Positions 26,786-36,585 are shown, numbered from the stretch's first letter. The stretch: 52,118 bases of DNA from Clostridiales bacterium (GCA_029338615.1 JAQYAS010000050.1:1-52118); one strand, 5' to 3'. Program-made: numbers and translations. Notes: generated by a model not told the origin, from the sequence alone.

Positions 26786-27736
26786 CTAACAGCCCCGCAT
26801 ATTCTCTGCGATTTCACTTATTTTTCTTAATCTATGATTAACCCCCGATTTACCTATCGGCGGAGTCATCATCTCACCTAATTCCTTTAATGACGCATCT
26901 TCATTTTCAAGCCGCGCCAGTGCAAGTTCCTGCAGATTGTCCGGAAGACAACCTATCCCCTTGGTATTTATTATATAATTGATATCATTGACCTGTTTCA
27001 CGGCCGCACTAACCGTCTTATTCAGGTTTGCCGCCTCACAGTTAACTCTTCTGTTGATATTATTCCGGATGTCTTTTCTTATCCGTATATTCTCCATATC
27101 CATAAGGGATCTGTGTGCTCCCATTATACCCAACATATCTACTATCATCTCACCATCTTTGAGATACACTACATAGTATTTCTTTCTTTGGATCACCCGG
27201 GCTTCCATGCCAAATCCACTTATGATCTCTCTGACAAACTGAGCCCTGCTGCGATTCTCACATACTATTTCCAAATGATATGCCTTATTGGGGTCGCTTA
27301 TTGAACCCGACGTCATAAAAGCGCCTTTTACATATGCTCTGCGGCAGCAATTCTGGCTTACCACAAGCCTGCTGACCTTCATTTGCTGACATGGCACACT
27401 TCCCTTTTTGACGTTTCCACTATCTATCTTAAGAGTCTCCAGTATCTTTTCAACCATATCCGGAGACGTAATCTTCATTCTGTAATTTCTGCTGTTCAGC
27501 CCGATCCTCTTGACAGAGGCCTCTGGAACACAGCGAAACAGCCTTTTTATCAGAGCTGCAATCTCCTTTGCAACAACGCTCCGCTCGGTTGTGATCACCA
27601 GCTCCACTGGTTTTCCGGCTCCATATCTTATATATGCCACCATAGATATCATCGCCGAAAGTTCTGCTATCTGGCAATGTCTGGCTCCCGCCATATTCCC
27701 TGCCAGTTCAGCCTTAACATCTGATGAAAATGACAT
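26786..27736 (-). CDS. whiA: DNA-binding protein WhiA
   Basis: 316 residues. N-terminal degenerate LAGLIDADG homing-endonuclease-like domain (MSFSSDVKAELAGNM start, AFMTSGSISDPNKAYHLEI) and C-terminal helix-turn-helix (MMTPPIGKSGVNHRLRKISE). WhiA controls sporulation in Streptomyces and affects cell division and chromosome segregation in Bacillus. It sits between rapZ (27 nt) and the Crh-like gene (19 nt), a conserved Firmicute order. Upstream site is GGTAGGTG, followed by AGGGT right against the ATG. Confidence 0.95.
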   Translation of the reverse strand: MSFSSDVKAELAGNMAGARHCQIAELSAMISMVAYIRYGAGKPVELVITTERSVVAKEIAALIKRLFRCVPEASVKRIGLNSRNYRMKITSPDMVEKILETLKIDSGNVKKGSVPCQQMKVSRLVVSQNCCRRAYVKGAFMTSGSISDPNKAYHLEIVCENRSRAQFVREIISGFGMEARVIQRKKYYVVYLKDGEMIVDMLGIMGAHRSLMDMENIRIRKDIRNNINRRVNCEAANLNKTVSAAVKQVNDINYIINTKGIGCLPDNLQELALARLENEDASLKELGEMMTPPIGKSGVNHRLRKISEIAENMRGC

Positions 27737-27763
27737 ACCCTATACACCTACCATCTTTCTACG

Positions 27764-28642
27764 CTACATCTTCTTCACTATGGAATCCTTCGAAATGTCT
27801 CTATGTAGTATCCTCACTGTATATTTCGACTTCTGAAGCTTCTCATACACAGCATTCGCAATGGTAACCGATCTGTGTTTGCCACCTGTGCATCCTATCG
27901 ATATAACCAGCTGATTTTTGCCTTCCTTTATGTAATTAGGAATCAGAAATGTCAACAGATCAACGAATTTATCCAGAAATTCCGGACCCTCTTTGCAATT
28001 CATCACATAGTCCTGTATCTCCTTATCATTGCCCGTTTTACTTCTTAATTCAAGATCATAATATGGATTTGGCAAAAATCTTACATCCTGAACAATATCT
28101 GAGTCCCTCGGTATTCCATATTTAAATCCGAAAGACATAACAGTTATGATAAAGTTGGCATACTCTTCATTCTGTACAAATATTTTGTCAAGCTCAGCTT
28201 TAAACTCCCTTACCAACAGATTCGAAGTGTCGATTATATAATCAGCCTCATCCTTAATAAATCCTATAAGCTCCCGCTCTTTCTTAATTCCATCTATTAT
28301 TCTGCCACCCTTTACTGAAAGCGGCTGTTTTCTCCTGGTCTCTTTATATCTCTTGACAAGAGTTTCGTCTGAGCATTCCACAAACAGTATTTCATACTGC
28401 ATCCCCTCTCTCTTGATCTCTTCAAGACATGAATTGAGCTGTGAAAGCGCACGTCCACTTCTGATATCCACACTTATAGCAACATCATCAACCTGTATCT
28501 GCTCGTCATATGCGATTTCCGCAAATCTTTTAATAAGCTGTATCGGAAGATTATCCACACAGAAAAAACCCGCATCTTCCAGTGTTTTAAGTGCCGTAGC
28601 CTTACCTGCGCCACTCATTCCTGTCACTATAACAAATCTCAT
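27764..28642 (-). CDS. rapZ: RapZ/YvcJ-family nucleotide-binding protein
   Basis: 292 residues. N-terminal P-loop GMSGAGKA (8-15), DNLP motif, and C-terminal domain with SIGCTGGKHRSV. The E. coli homologue RapZ guides RNase E to GlmZ and senses glucosamine-6-phosphate; Bacillus YvcJ binds and hydrolyses GTP. The gene follows murB by 73 nt and precedes whiA. yvcK, which usually lies between rapZ and whiA, is absent here. Start has AGGAGAATTGAGGT. Confidence 0.95.
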   Translation of the reverse strand: MRFVIVTGMSGAGKATALKTLEDAGFFCVDNLPIQLIKRFAEIAYDEQIQVDDVAISVDIRSGRALSQLNSCLEEIKREGMQYEILFVECSDETLVKRYKETRRKQPLSVKGGRIIDGIKKERELIGFIKDEADYIIDTSNLLVREFKAELDKIFVQNEEYANFIITVMSFGFKYGIPRDSDIVQDVRFLPNPYYDLELRSKTGNDKEIQDYVMNCKEGPEFLDKFVDLLTFLIPNYIKEGKNQLVISIGCTGGKHRSVTIANAVYEKLQKSKYTVRILHRDISKDSIVKKM

Positions 28643-28715
28643 ACCTCAATTCTCCTGTTCCAACTCATCAGTCCTCTCATATAGGAGACTGACTCAATGT
28701 CTGTCATGTAGAGCA

Positions 28716-29630
28716 TCAAAAATCGCCGAGGGTTTTTACCTCTGTATCAAGTCTAACTCCAAAGGCATTCTGCACTCTGTCCTGAACATCCTGTATCAAA
28801 GTCACAACGTCACTGGCCGTTGCACCACCTTTATTAACAACAAAACCACAATGTTTCTCAGAAATCTGTGCTCCTCCTACAGAATATCCTCTAAGTCCGG
28901 CATCCATGATCAGTTTGCCGGCAAAATACCCCTCCGGACGTTTAAATGTAGATCCTGCCGAAGGATATTCCAACGGCTGTTTACTGCGTCTTGCATCGGA
29001 CAGTTCTTTCATCCTGCAGTTGATCTCATACATATCTCCGTGCTTCAGTTCTATCACAACCTCAAGCACAATCAGATCATTTTCTTCTATTATACTATGG
29101 CGATATGCAAACTTCATATCTTTTCCATCTATCTCGCATATCTCTCCGGCCTGAGTCAAAGCAGTGACTTTGCTCACAACTCCACTCATATCACCACCAT
29201 AGGCTCCAGCATTCATATACACTGCACCGCCCACAGTTCCCGGAATTCCTGATGCAAATTCCATTCCGGTCAGACTGTTGTCCCTTGCAGTTCCACTGAC
29301 TTTTATCAGCATAGCTCCGGCCTGTGCAGTTATTCTCTCCCCATCAACAGAAATTCTGTTCATATTATCAGCGATGTTGATAACCACTCCTCTGTAGCCA
29401 CTATCCGACACAAGCAGGTTGCTTCCATTTCCAAGAATAAACCATGGCACCTCATTGTCCCTGCACAAGTTTATAATAGATGCTATCTGCACACTGTCTG
29501 AAGGTTTAACAAAGTAATCCGCAGGCCCGCCAATCTTAAATGTAGTATGGAGTTTAAGCGGTTCATCTGTCCTGACATTCTTCTCTCCAACTATAGCTAC
29601 CAAACCATTATAAAAATCTATATCTGACAT
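28716..29630 (-). CDS. murB: UDP-N-acetylenolpyruvoylglucosamine reductase
   Basis: FAD enzyme that reduces UDP-GlcNAc-enolpyruvate to UDP-MurNAc for peptidoglycan. 304 residues, type II size. FAD-binding motifs WFILGNGSNLLVSD and GIPGTVGGAVYMNAGAYGG, catalytic Ser in YPSAGSTFKRP, and a C-terminal region with GGAQISEKHCGFVVN. First gene of the murB-rapZ-whiA-crh-like run. The leader holds two hairpins (29667-29703 and 29726-29798). Confidence 0.96.
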   Translation of the reverse strand: MSDIDFYNGLVAIVGEKNVRTDEPLKLHTTFKIGGPADYFVKPSDSVQIASIINLCRDNEVPWFILGNGSNLLVSDSGYRGVVINIADNMNRISVDGERITAQAGAMLIKVSGTARDNSLTGMEFASGIPGTVGGAVYMNAGAYGGDMSGVVSKVTALTQAGEICEIDGKDMKFAYRHSIIEENDLIVLEVVIELKHGDMYEINCRMKELSDARRSKQPLEYPSAGSTFKRPEGYFAGKLIMDAGLRGYSVGGAQISEKHCGFVVNKGGATASDVVTLIQDVQDRVQNAFGVRLDTEVKTLGDF

Positions 29631-29666
29631 ATAAACCTCATATCTTCTATCTTTTTATATTAATGC

Positions 29667-29703
29667 AAAAAGTAAAAGCATCTCCTTTAAGGAAACTGCT
29701 TTC
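29667..29703 (-). terminator. Hairpin with U-rich tail in the glucokinase-murB gap
   Basis: Minus strand AAAGCA...TGCTTT closes an inner TCCTT-A-AAGGA helix, followed by TACTTTTTG. It may terminate read-through, or act as an attenuator in the murB leader. Confidence 0.45.
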
Positions 29704-29725
29704 TGTAAAATGTATATTAAAGAAA

Positions 29726-29798
29726 ATAAAAGTCTCTAATATATTATGTGAATACGCTGTTAAAGCTAATAAATTCATCATACATTAAAGACTTTTAT
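29726..29798 (-). terminator. 23-bp imperfect hairpin after glucokinase gene
   Basis: Arms 29726-29748 and 29776-29798 pair with a 27-nt loop. Of three imperfect positions, two are G-U wobbles on the minus transcript but would be mismatches on plus. The tail is TTTTATTTTC. It is most likely a terminator for the hprK-glucokinase transcript, although a possible murB promoter (TTGAAT, 17 nt, TATGAT at 29777-29805) overlaps its 5' arm. Confidence 0.55.
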
Positions 29799-29905
29799 AA
29801 TTCAATATCAAAAATTAATATAAATTTGACGACTTTTCTACACGTTTTGGCCATTTCTACAAATTCTACTGTTAAAAATTACCATAAGCATTGATCATCG
29901 TTATT

Positions 29906-30847
29906 TTATCTGCCGAGTATGCTTCTGGCTGCACCATATATCCCTGCATCATTCCCAAGTTCTGCAAGAGCAAATTTCGTATTACGGCATGCATGGAATG
30001 CATATTTCTGGAAGTATTTCTGTACAGAATCTGTAAGAATTGAACCAGCCTTTGATACTCCGCCTCCGATTACAAATATTTCAGGGTCAACTACACATGC
30101 GATCTGTGCCAGTGTTCTGCCAAGTATACAAGCCTGTCTGTCAACTATCTCTGCAGCAAGCTCATCACCATTCTTAGCAGCATCAAATACATCCTTGGCG
30201 GTAACATTCTGTATACTTCTGAGCACTGATGGCTTATCAGATGATGCCATCGCTCTGCTTGCAAGTCTTACAACACCGGTTGCCGATGTATACTGTTCAA
30301 GACATCCCTTGTTGCCACAGCCGCATGTCTCTGTCTCCGAATCGTCAACACAGATATGTCCAATCTCACCACCTGCTCCGTTAACACCGAACAGCATCTT
30401 TCCATTCTGTATTATTCCGCCGCCTACTCCGGTTCCCAGCGTAACCATGACAAGGTTGCTGTGTCCTTTACCGCCACCCTGCCACATCTCTCCAAGGGCA
30501 GCTACATTTGCATCATTTCCTGCCTTAACAGGATATCCAACAAGTGCCTTGAGTTCATCTTCTACGTTTATTATTCCCCATCCGAGATTTACACACTTGA
30601 GAACAGTTCCGTCCTCCTTGACCGGACCAGGAACACCGATTCCAACACCCTCAATATCTGCATCAGCTATACATTTTGCCTCTACAGTCTTCTTTATAGA
30701 CTCTGCTATGTCAGGCAGAACATACTTTCCACCGTCTTCTGTTCTTGTCTTGATCTCCCACTTGTCCAACACTTCTCCATCAACTGTGAAAAGTCCCATC
30801 TTTACTGTAGTTCCACCAACGTCCACTCCAAATACATATTTTGACAT
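29906..30847 (-). CDS. ROK-family glucokinase
   Basis: 313 residues from the ATG at 30847 (GGAG 8 nt upstream). ATP-binding DVGGTTVKMGLF at the N terminus, GVGVPGP, LGTGVGGGII, the glucose-binding EIGH, and the ROK zinc site CGCGNKGCLEQY. It should phosphorylate glucose entering by non-PTS routes or released from polysaccharides. It follows hprK by 37 nt, so sugar-kinase and HPr-kinase expression are linked. Confidence 0.93.
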   Translation of the reverse strand: MSKYVFGVDVGGTTVKMGLFTVDGEVLDKWEIKTRTEDGGKYVLPDIAESIKKTVEAKCIADADIEGVGIGVPGPVKEDGTVLKCVNLGWGIINVEDELKALVGYPVKAGNDANVAALGEMWQGGGKGHSNLVMVTLGTGVGGGIIQNGKMLFGVNGAGGEIGHICVDDSETETCGCGNKGCLEQYTSATGVVRLASRAMASSDKPSVLRSIQNVTAKDVFDAAKNGDELAAEIVDRQACILGRTLAQIACVVDPEIFVIGGGVSKAGSILTDSVQKYFQKYAFHACRNTKFALAELGNDAGIYGAARSILGR

Positions 30848-30884
30848 TATCTTTTCTCCTTCCATATAGTTCCATTATGTATTT

Positions 30885-31838
30885 TTATTTATTATCAGAT
30901 CCACCACCATTGCCCTTCATGATGTTCTGTGTAACCCTGTTATAAAGTTCCTGTGCAGCATTATATCCCATCTTCTTCTGTCTGTGATTAACAGCTGCAG
31001 ATTCTACTATAATTGCAATATTTCTTCCAGGCCTTATAGGAATATTGTGTGACACAACCTTATTGCCAAGGAATTCCATATAATTATCCTCAAGGCCTAA
31101 CCTGTCATACTCTGTATCCTTACTCCACTCCTCCAGGTTGATTACCAGATCTATATTCTGATCTATCTTAACACATTCTACACCAAACAATGACTTTACA
31201 TCTATTATTCCGATTCCTCTGAGTTCTATGAAATGTCTCGTAATGTCAGGTGCCCGTCCTACAAGCGTGGCATCACTGACCTTCTTGATCTCCACAACGT
31301 CATCTGCCACAAGTCTGTGTCCTCTCTTCAACAGTTCAAGTGCAGCCTCCGACTTTCCTATACCGCTCTCTCCCATGATCAAAACACCTTCACCGTATAC
31401 ATCCACCAGTACCGCGTGTACCGATATTCTCGGTGCAAGTTCCACATGAAGCCACCTGTCAACCTCATGTACAAACGCTGATGTTACAGCATCCGATGTG
31501 AGCACCGGCACACCATGCTTCTTGGCCATCTCTATGATAAACGGATATGGCTCCAGCCCTCTACAGAATATAAGACATGGTGGTTTATACGAGAAAAACT
31601 CATCCATGATTCTTTTGTTCTCTTCCTCTGTATGCATAGCCGCCACATATGCATGTTCAACATTACCACATATCTGGATCCTTCCGGCATCAAAATGCTC
31701 AAAAAAGCCTCCAAACTGAACCGCTGGCCTGTTCATTCCGGGATCCTGTATCAGAATCTTATCCGTATCGATCTCCGGTGTGTGGTTCTTCAGATCCATC
31801 TTTTCAATAAGCTGCGTAACCGTAACACTATATACCAT
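30885..31838 (-). CDS. hprK: HPr kinase/phosphorylase
   Basis: Phosphorylates HPr and Crh on Ser46 in response to glycolytic intermediates, and reverses it, driving CcpA catabolite control. 317 residues. Walker A GESGIGKS (156-163), catalytic His141 (SVHAVLVDVYG), HprK signature ELRGIGIIDVKSLFG, and a C-terminal IRPGRNIA segment. The start at 31838 has AGAGGG almost touching the ATG, unusually tight, but no better in-frame start is seen. Strong promoter at 31918-31947. Its likely Crh-like substrate is encoded about 4 kb downstream. Confidence 0.96.
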   Translation of the reverse strand: MVYSVTVTQLIEKMDLKNHTPEIDTDKILIQDPGMNRPAVQFGGFFEHFDAGRIQICGNVEHAYVAAMHTEEENKRIMDEFFSYKPPCLIFCRGLEPYPFIIEMAKKHGVPVLTSDAVTSAFVHEVDRWLHVELAPRISVHAVLVDVYGEGVLIMGESGIGKSEAALELLKRGHRLVADDVVEIKKVSDATLVGRAPDITRHFIELRGIGIIDVKSLFGVECVKIDQNIDLVINLEEWSKDTEYDRLGLEDNYMEFLGNKVVSHNIPIRPGRNIAIIVESAAVNHRQKKMGYNAAQELYNRVTQNIMKGNGGGSDNK

Positions 31839-31917
31839 ACCCTCTGTGTGACGACTTACAAATGCGTCATCTTCCTCTCTTAAAAATCGAGGCTGTACCG
31901 TCCAGCCCGTAGAATTA

Positions 31918-31947
31918 ATTATACTTATCCGTGCTCTGTATTGTCAA
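31918..31947 (-). promoter_or_regulatory. hprK promoter
   Basis: TTGACA (31942-31947), 18 nt, TATAAT (31918-31923), minus strand, consensus hexamers. The leader contains a small hairpin GGCTG/CAGCC followed shortly by TTTTT. No clear cre site was seen. Confidence 0.85.
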
Positions 31948-32003
31948 GAAGCCCATATACAATTGTGAAAATAAAAAGGCTCTGCTCCGCAACATTTTTC
32001 CAG

Positions 32004-32033
32004 ATGACAGCATTACCATCCCGGTGATATACT
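32004..32033 (+). promoter_or_regulatory. uvrC promoter
   Basis: ATGACA (32004-32009), 18 nt, TATACT (32028-32033) on the plus strand, divergent from hprK. Confidence 0.6.
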
Positions 32034-32058
32034 AATCTAAGATTTTGAGGTGAAAATT

Positions 32059-33885
32059 ATGTTTGATTTTGAAGAAGAATTAAAAAAGCTCCCCCATGTT
32101 CCCGGAGTATACCTGATGCACGATTCAGCGGATCATATAATCTATGTCGGCAAAGCCATAGATCTTTACAATCGTGTTCATCAATATTTTCAGGACGGAT
32201 ACAAAAAATCCCCTAAAATACAAAAAATGGTATCCCACATTGCATGGTTTGAATATATAGTATGTGCATCTGAAATAGAAGCACTTGTCCTGGAATGTAA
32301 TCTGATCAAAGAACACAGGCCGCATTACAACACCATGCTGACAGATGACAAAGGATATCCTTATATAAAGATCACCATCGATGAAGATTATCCCCGTATT
32401 CTCTACAGCCACCAGATGAAGCGGGATCACTGCAAATATTTCGGCCCATACACCAACTCAAGGGCAGTCAAAGACATCATCGATCTTCTGAAAAAGCTCT
32501 ATCACATCAGGAGCTGTAATCGTGTTCTTCCACGGGATATGGGGCTTGAAAGGCCGTGTCTTTATCATCAGATAAAACAGTGCGATGCTCCATGCCAGGG
32601 ATACATATCAAAGGAGGCATACAACAACCACATTCAGGAGGCTATAAGTTTCCTCAACGGCAATCACGGCCATATCGTCAGAGATCTCGAGCGTCAGATG
32701 AGAGATCTGGCTTCTCAGATGGAGTTTGAACAGGCGGGAGAAATACGTGATCTTATCAAAAGTATACATCATATAGAATCCACGCAGAGGGTCGGTGATA
32801 CCAGTGCGGATGACCGCGATGTAATAGCCATGGCTACTGATCTTGGGAATGAGTGCGTCATATCCATTTTCTTTGTGAGGGAAGGTAAGATGATCGGAAG
32901 GGAACATTACCACATGAGCGGCGTAAATGCGGAGAAATACAGCACCATCATGGAGGCATTTATCAAACAATACTACGCATCCACGCCATATCTGCCAAAA
33001 GAGATAATCATCGAACAGCCCATTGACGACTCTGCCGTTATAGAAGAATATCTCAGCGCAAGAAGAGGGAGTCAGGTTCACATCGTAGTTCCTCAAAAGG
33101 GAGACAAACAGAAGCTTTTGAAACTTGCAAAAGACAACGCATTTCTTGTTATGAATCAGGATGCAGACAAATTAAAGCGAGAGAAAGAACGCACCGAAGG
33201 CGCCGCCAACGAGCTGGCAGAACTGATCGGTGTTCCTTCCGCCAGAAGACTTGAGGCATTCGATATATCACATATAAGCGGTTACCACTCCGTTGCCTCC
33301 ATGGTTGTTTTTGAAAATGGGCGGGCCAGGAAAAATGATTACAGAAAATTCAAATTAAAAACTGTTGACGGTCCAGACGATTATGCCAGTATGCGCGAAG
33401 TGCTTACCAGACGGTTCACAGATGAAAGATTTAATATATATCCTGATGTCCTTATGATGGATGGTGGAAAGGGACAGGTTAACATAGCACTTGAGGTGCT
33501 GGATAATCTTGGATTGAACATACCTGTATGTGGCATGGTAAAGGACGATCACCACAGGACAAGGGGGCTGTATTACAACAACAGAGAGATAGATTTTCCC
33601 GCAGGGACACAGGCTTTCAACATGATCACAAGACTTCAGGATGAAGCCCATCGTTTCGCCATAGAATATCACAGAAGCCTGCGAAGCAAATCCCAGATCC
33701 ATTCTGTTCTGGATGACATAGACGGGATCGGTCCTGCAAGAAGGAAAGCATTACTCGCATACTTCAAAGATATTGATAAGATCAAATCCGCAAACGTGGC
33801 CGATCTTGAAATTCCATCAGGAATGACCAAAGCTTCAGCCCAGGCGGTGTACGATTTCTTCCACAGTAAGTCATCCACAGATTAA
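32059..33885 (+). CDS. uvrC: UvrABC excinuclease subunit C
   Basis: Makes the dual incisions of nucleotide excision repair with UvrB. 608 residues from the ATG at 32059 (GAGGTG upstream; the in-frame GTG at 32050 lies in that site). Domains: GIY-YIG nuclease at the N terminus (VPGVYLMHDSADHIIYVGKA), a four-cysteine segment (CNRVLPRDMG, then CLYHQIKQCDAPC), a UVR UvrB-binding helix near 210-245, an RNase H-like endonuclease (RLEAFDISHISGYHSVASMV) and C-terminal helix-hairpin-helix (IDGIGPARRKALL). First of three plus-strand genes. Confidence 0.97.
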   Translation: MFDFEEELKKLPHVPGVYLMHDSADHIIYVGKAIDLYNRVHQYFQDGYKKSPKIQKMVSHIAWFEYIVCASEIEALVLECNLIKEHRPHYNTMLTDDKGYPYIKITIDEDYPRILYSHQMKRDHCKYFGPYTNSRAVKDIIDLLKKLYHIRSCNRVLPRDMGLERPCLYHQIKQCDAPCQGYISKEAYNNHIQEAISFLNGNHGHIVRDLERQMRDLASQMEFEQAGEIRDLIKSIHHIESTQRVGDTSADDRDVIAMATDLGNECVISIFFVREGKMIGREHYHMSGVNAEKYSTIMEAFIKQYYASTPYLPKEIIIEQPIDDSAVIEEYLSARRGSQVHIVVPQKGDKQKLLKLAKDNAFLVMNQDADKLKREKERTEGAANELAELIGVPSARRLEAFDISHISGYHSVASMVVFENGRARKNDYRKFKLKTVDGPDDYASMREVLTRRFTDERFNIYPDVLMMDGGKGQVNIALEVLDNLGLNIPVCGMVKDDHHRTRGLYYNNREIDFPAGTQAFNMITRLQDEAHRFAIEYHRSLRSKSQIHSVLDDIDGIGPARRKALLAYFKDIDKIKSANVADLEIPSGMTKASAQAVYDFFHSKSSTD

Positions 33886-33935
33886 TCTTACATACGGATA
33901 TATAACCAAATTACGAAAACAAAGAGGTATTTATT

Positions 33936-34538
33936 ATGGAATATAATTTTTTTGCACTGATATCCAGAATGAAATATATAGACAGATGGGCTCTGATGCG
34001 CAACAGCCGTGAAGAAAACCTGTGTGAACACTGTCTTGAGGTCAGTATGATAGCGCACGCACTGGCAGTCATTGGAAATGTACGTTACGGCAAATCACTG
34101 AATGCTGAACGTGCAGCTCTCATCGGGCTCTACCATGATGCATCTGAGATCATCACCGGCGATATGCCGACGCCTGTAAAATATTATAATAATAAACTCA
34201 AAACAGCATTTAAGGATGTGGAGGATATTGCCTGCCACACCCTTATTGATAAGCTGCCTGATGATCTCAAACCATCCTATGAAAATATTTTCTTTAAAGA
34301 CGAAAATAACGAAAATGATATATACCTCTGGAAACTGGTCAAAGCAGCAGATAAGCTGTCCGCTCTCATCAAATGCATGGAGGAAACCGGCTCTGGCAAC
34401 ACAGAATTCTCAAGCGCCATGAGCACGATCCTTGCATCTGTGTCCCAGATGTCTGAGGTCTATCCTGAGGTGAATGATTTTGTCTGCCAGTTCATTCCCT
34501 CTTACGGCAAAACATTGGACGAACTTCAGGAAATTTAG
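33936..34538 (+). CDS. YfbR-like HD-domain 5'-deoxynucleotidase
   Basis: 200 residues. Residues known from E. coli YfbR are all present with a shift of one or two: Arg17-Trp18, His32, His67-Asp68, Glu71, Asp76 (HDASEIITGDMPTPVKY) and Asp139 (AADKLSALI). The enzyme removes phosphate from deoxynucleoside 5'-monophosphates in nucleotide salvage. It follows uvrC by 50 nt with its own AAAGAGG site, so it is likely cotranscribed. Its TAG stop overlaps the stop of convergent ftsH. Confidence 0.9.
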   Translation: MEYNFFALISRMKYIDRWALMRNSREENLCEHCLEVSMIAHALAVIGNVRYGKSLNAERAALIGLYHDASEIITGDMPTPVKYYNNKLKTAFKDVEDIACHTLIDKLPDDLKPSYENIFFKDENNENDIYLWKLVKAADKLSALIKCMEETGSGNTEFSSAMSTILASVSQMSEVYPEVNDFVCQFIPSYGKTLDELQEI

Positions 34539-36421
34539 TTTTCCAGACTATCTGTTTTCTTTTCAACTCTGTTGAATATTTCCATAAACTCCTGTCCTGT
34601 TATGGATTCCTTCTCTATAAGGAACTGGGCTATATTATCAAGAGCCTCCATATGCTGCGACAGGAGTCTTTTTGCCTCTTCATACGCCTTCTTCAACTGA
34701 TTCTTTATTTCCTCATCCACCTTAGCCGCTGTTTTATCAGAGCACTGCAGAACAGCATTCCTGTCGAGATATTTTCCCTGCACAGCCTCCAGCTGCATAA
34801 GGCCAAATCTGTCAGACATGCCATACATAGTTATCATTGCCCTGACCGTTTTCGTTGCCTGCTCTATATCATTTGCCGCCCCTGTAGTCACAGAGTCAAA
34901 CTTTAACTCCTCCGCTGCACGGCCGCCCAGTGTCGTGATGACATTTGCCTCCAGTTCAGCCTTGGTCTCCATGTATTTTTCTTCCTCCGGCACCTGCCAT
35001 ACATATCCGAGAGATCCCATGGTTCTTGGCACAATAGTTATCCTCTGAACAGGTTCTGTATGTTTTTGCAGAGCAACAAGCAATGCATGCCCAACCTCAT
35101 GATAAGCAACTACTCTCTTCTCCTGCTCACCCAGAAGTTTTCCTTTTTTCTCTTTGCCCGCAAATACAAGTTCTACAGCTCCTATAAGATCTGCCTGCGA
35201 TACCATAGTTCTTCTATTTCGCACAGCTGTAAGTGCCGCTTCATTTATTATATTTGCCAGATCTGCTCCAACCGCACCAGCAGTTGCCAACGCCAGTTCT
35301 CTGAGATCAACTGTTTCATCCATCTTGACATTTCTGGAGTGAACTCTCAGCGTATCTATACGCCCCTGCAGATCCGGTTTTTCCACTATGACCCTGCGGT
35401 CGAATCTTCCAGGTCTGAGCAGCGCCTTGTCCAGTGTCTCAGGTCTGTTTGTGGCTGCCAGTATAACAATCCCCTTAGATGTATCAAATCCATCCATCTC
35501 TGCCAGCAACTGATTCAGAGTCTGCTCACGTTCAGAATCACCGCCTCTTACACTGTCCCTGCTCTGTCCTATCGCATCTATCTCATCTATAAATATAATA
35601 CACGGTGCCATCTCTGATGCCTGTTTGAACAGATCCCTCACTCTGGATGCTCCAACTCCCACATACATTTCCACAAAGCTGGAACCCGACATAGAGAAAA
35701 ACGGAACGTTAGCCTCTCCTGCCACAGCCTTTGCAAGCAGTGTCTTTCCTGTTCCCGGAGGTCCCACAAGAAGAGCACCCTTAGGAAGTTTAGCACCAAT
35801 TTCAAGATATCTCTTGGGATTATGAAGGAAATCAACCATCTCCGTGAGAGATTCCTTTGCTTCATCCTCCCCTGCCACATCGTCAAACGTCACTCCTGTT
35901 TTCTTTTCCATATATACTTTGGCATTGGACTTTCCAACGCCCATCATACCACCACGCTTGGCTATAAGAGAGAGAAACAGATAAAACGCAGCTATCATTA
36001 CCACATATGACAATATGGTGCCAACCATAGCTGAACCACTTTCATCCACGCCTTCATATGTTGTTGCATATTTTTCATGTGCTGTTCTCAGCCTGTCAGC
36101 AAGTTTGTCATCACTTATTCTCACTGTCACATAAGTATTTTTGTCCAGGCTGTCGTCCGTCTCCTTGGTCGTAAATTTTATCTTCTTGGCATATATGTCT
36201 GCGTTTTCCACCTCACCAGCTTCAAGCATCTCGACAAACCCGCTGTAAGGGATTTCTTTCTTTGTTCCATTTGTAATCTTATCATATGCCCGCCAGCTGA
36301 GCAGTGTCAGTATCACAGATATTATCAAAAGCACAATTACACTTCTGTTTCTGCCTTTATTTCCATTATTTTTACTTTCGTTATTCTTATCATTTTGTTC
36401 ATTCTTATATTCGTCGTTCAA
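34535..36421 (-). CDS. ftsH: ATP-dependent zinc metalloprotease FtsH
   Basis: Membrane-bound AAA+ protease for quality control of membrane and regulatory proteins. 628 residues. Hydrophilic N terminus unusually rich in Asn/Lys, TM1 about 27-45, short extracytoplasmic loop, TM2 about 130-154, Walker A GPPGTGKT (220-227), Walker B FIDE (277-280), and zinc motif HEVGH (441-445) with [11 protein letters not shown] supplying the third ligand. Start is TTG at 36421 behind a strong AAAGGAGG. Promoter at 36463-36491. Its stop overlaps that of the yfbR-like gene by 2 nt. Confidence 0.97.
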   Translation of the reverse strand: MNDEYKNEQNDKNNESKNNGNKGRNRSVIVLLIISVILTLLSWRAYDKITNGTKKEIPYSGFVEMLEAGEVENADIYAKKIKFTTKETDDSLDKNTYVTVRISDDKLADRLRTAHEKYATTYEGVDESGSAMVGTILSYVVMIAAFYLFLSLIAKRGGMMGVGKSNAKVYMEKKTGVTFDDVAGEDEAKESLTEMVDFLHNPKRYLEIGAKLPKGALLVGPPGTGKTLLAKAVAGEANVPFFSMSGSSFVEMYVGVGASRVRDLFKQASEMAPCIIFIDEIDAIGQSRDSVRGGDSEREQTLNQLLAEMDGFDTSKGIVILAATNRPETLDKALLRPGRFDRRVIVEKPDLQGRIDTLRVHSRNVKMDETVDLRELALATAGAVGADLANIINEAALTAVRNRRTMVSQADLIGAVELVFAGKEKKGKLLGEQEKRVVAYHEVGHALLVALQKHTEPVQRITIVPRTMGSLGYVWQVPEEEKYMETKAELEANVITTLGGRAAEELKFDSVTTGAANDIEQATKTVRAMITMYGMSDRFGLMQLEAVQGKYLDRNAVLQCSDKTAAKVDEEIKNQLKKAYEEAKRLLSQHMEALDNIAQFLIEKESITGQEFMEIFNRVEKKTDSLEN

Positions 36422-36462
36422 GTTACGCCTCCTTTGGACTTTTATGTTAAATCATCATTATG

Positions 36463-36491
36463 ACTTTAATGCCTATCAATTTATAAGTCAA
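36463..36491 (-). promoter_or_regulatory. ftsH promoter
   Basis: TTGACT (36486-36491), 17 nt, TAAAGT (36463-36468) on the minus strand. Confidence 0.75.
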
Positions 36492-36521
36492 GTAAACTGT
36501 TTTTATTAATTATTCAGATTC

Positions 36522-36551
36522 TTGACATTTCAAGCTTGCTGGATGTACACT
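36522..36551 (+). promoter_or_regulatory. Promoter of the phospholipase-C-like gene
   Basis: TTGACA (36522-36527), 18 nt, TACACT (36546-36551) on the plus strand, divergent from ftsH. Confidence 0.6.
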
Positions 36552-36585
36552 TTGTCATATTTTATTATACTATTGGAGGCTTACT

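Noticed and set aside
30356-30844. Plus-strand frames of over 160 codons opposite the glucokinase gene, including a 316-codon one at 29919-30869
   Set aside because: They are antisense to a clear ROK kinase with all motifs, and show only low-complexity Ser/Pro/Ile composition.
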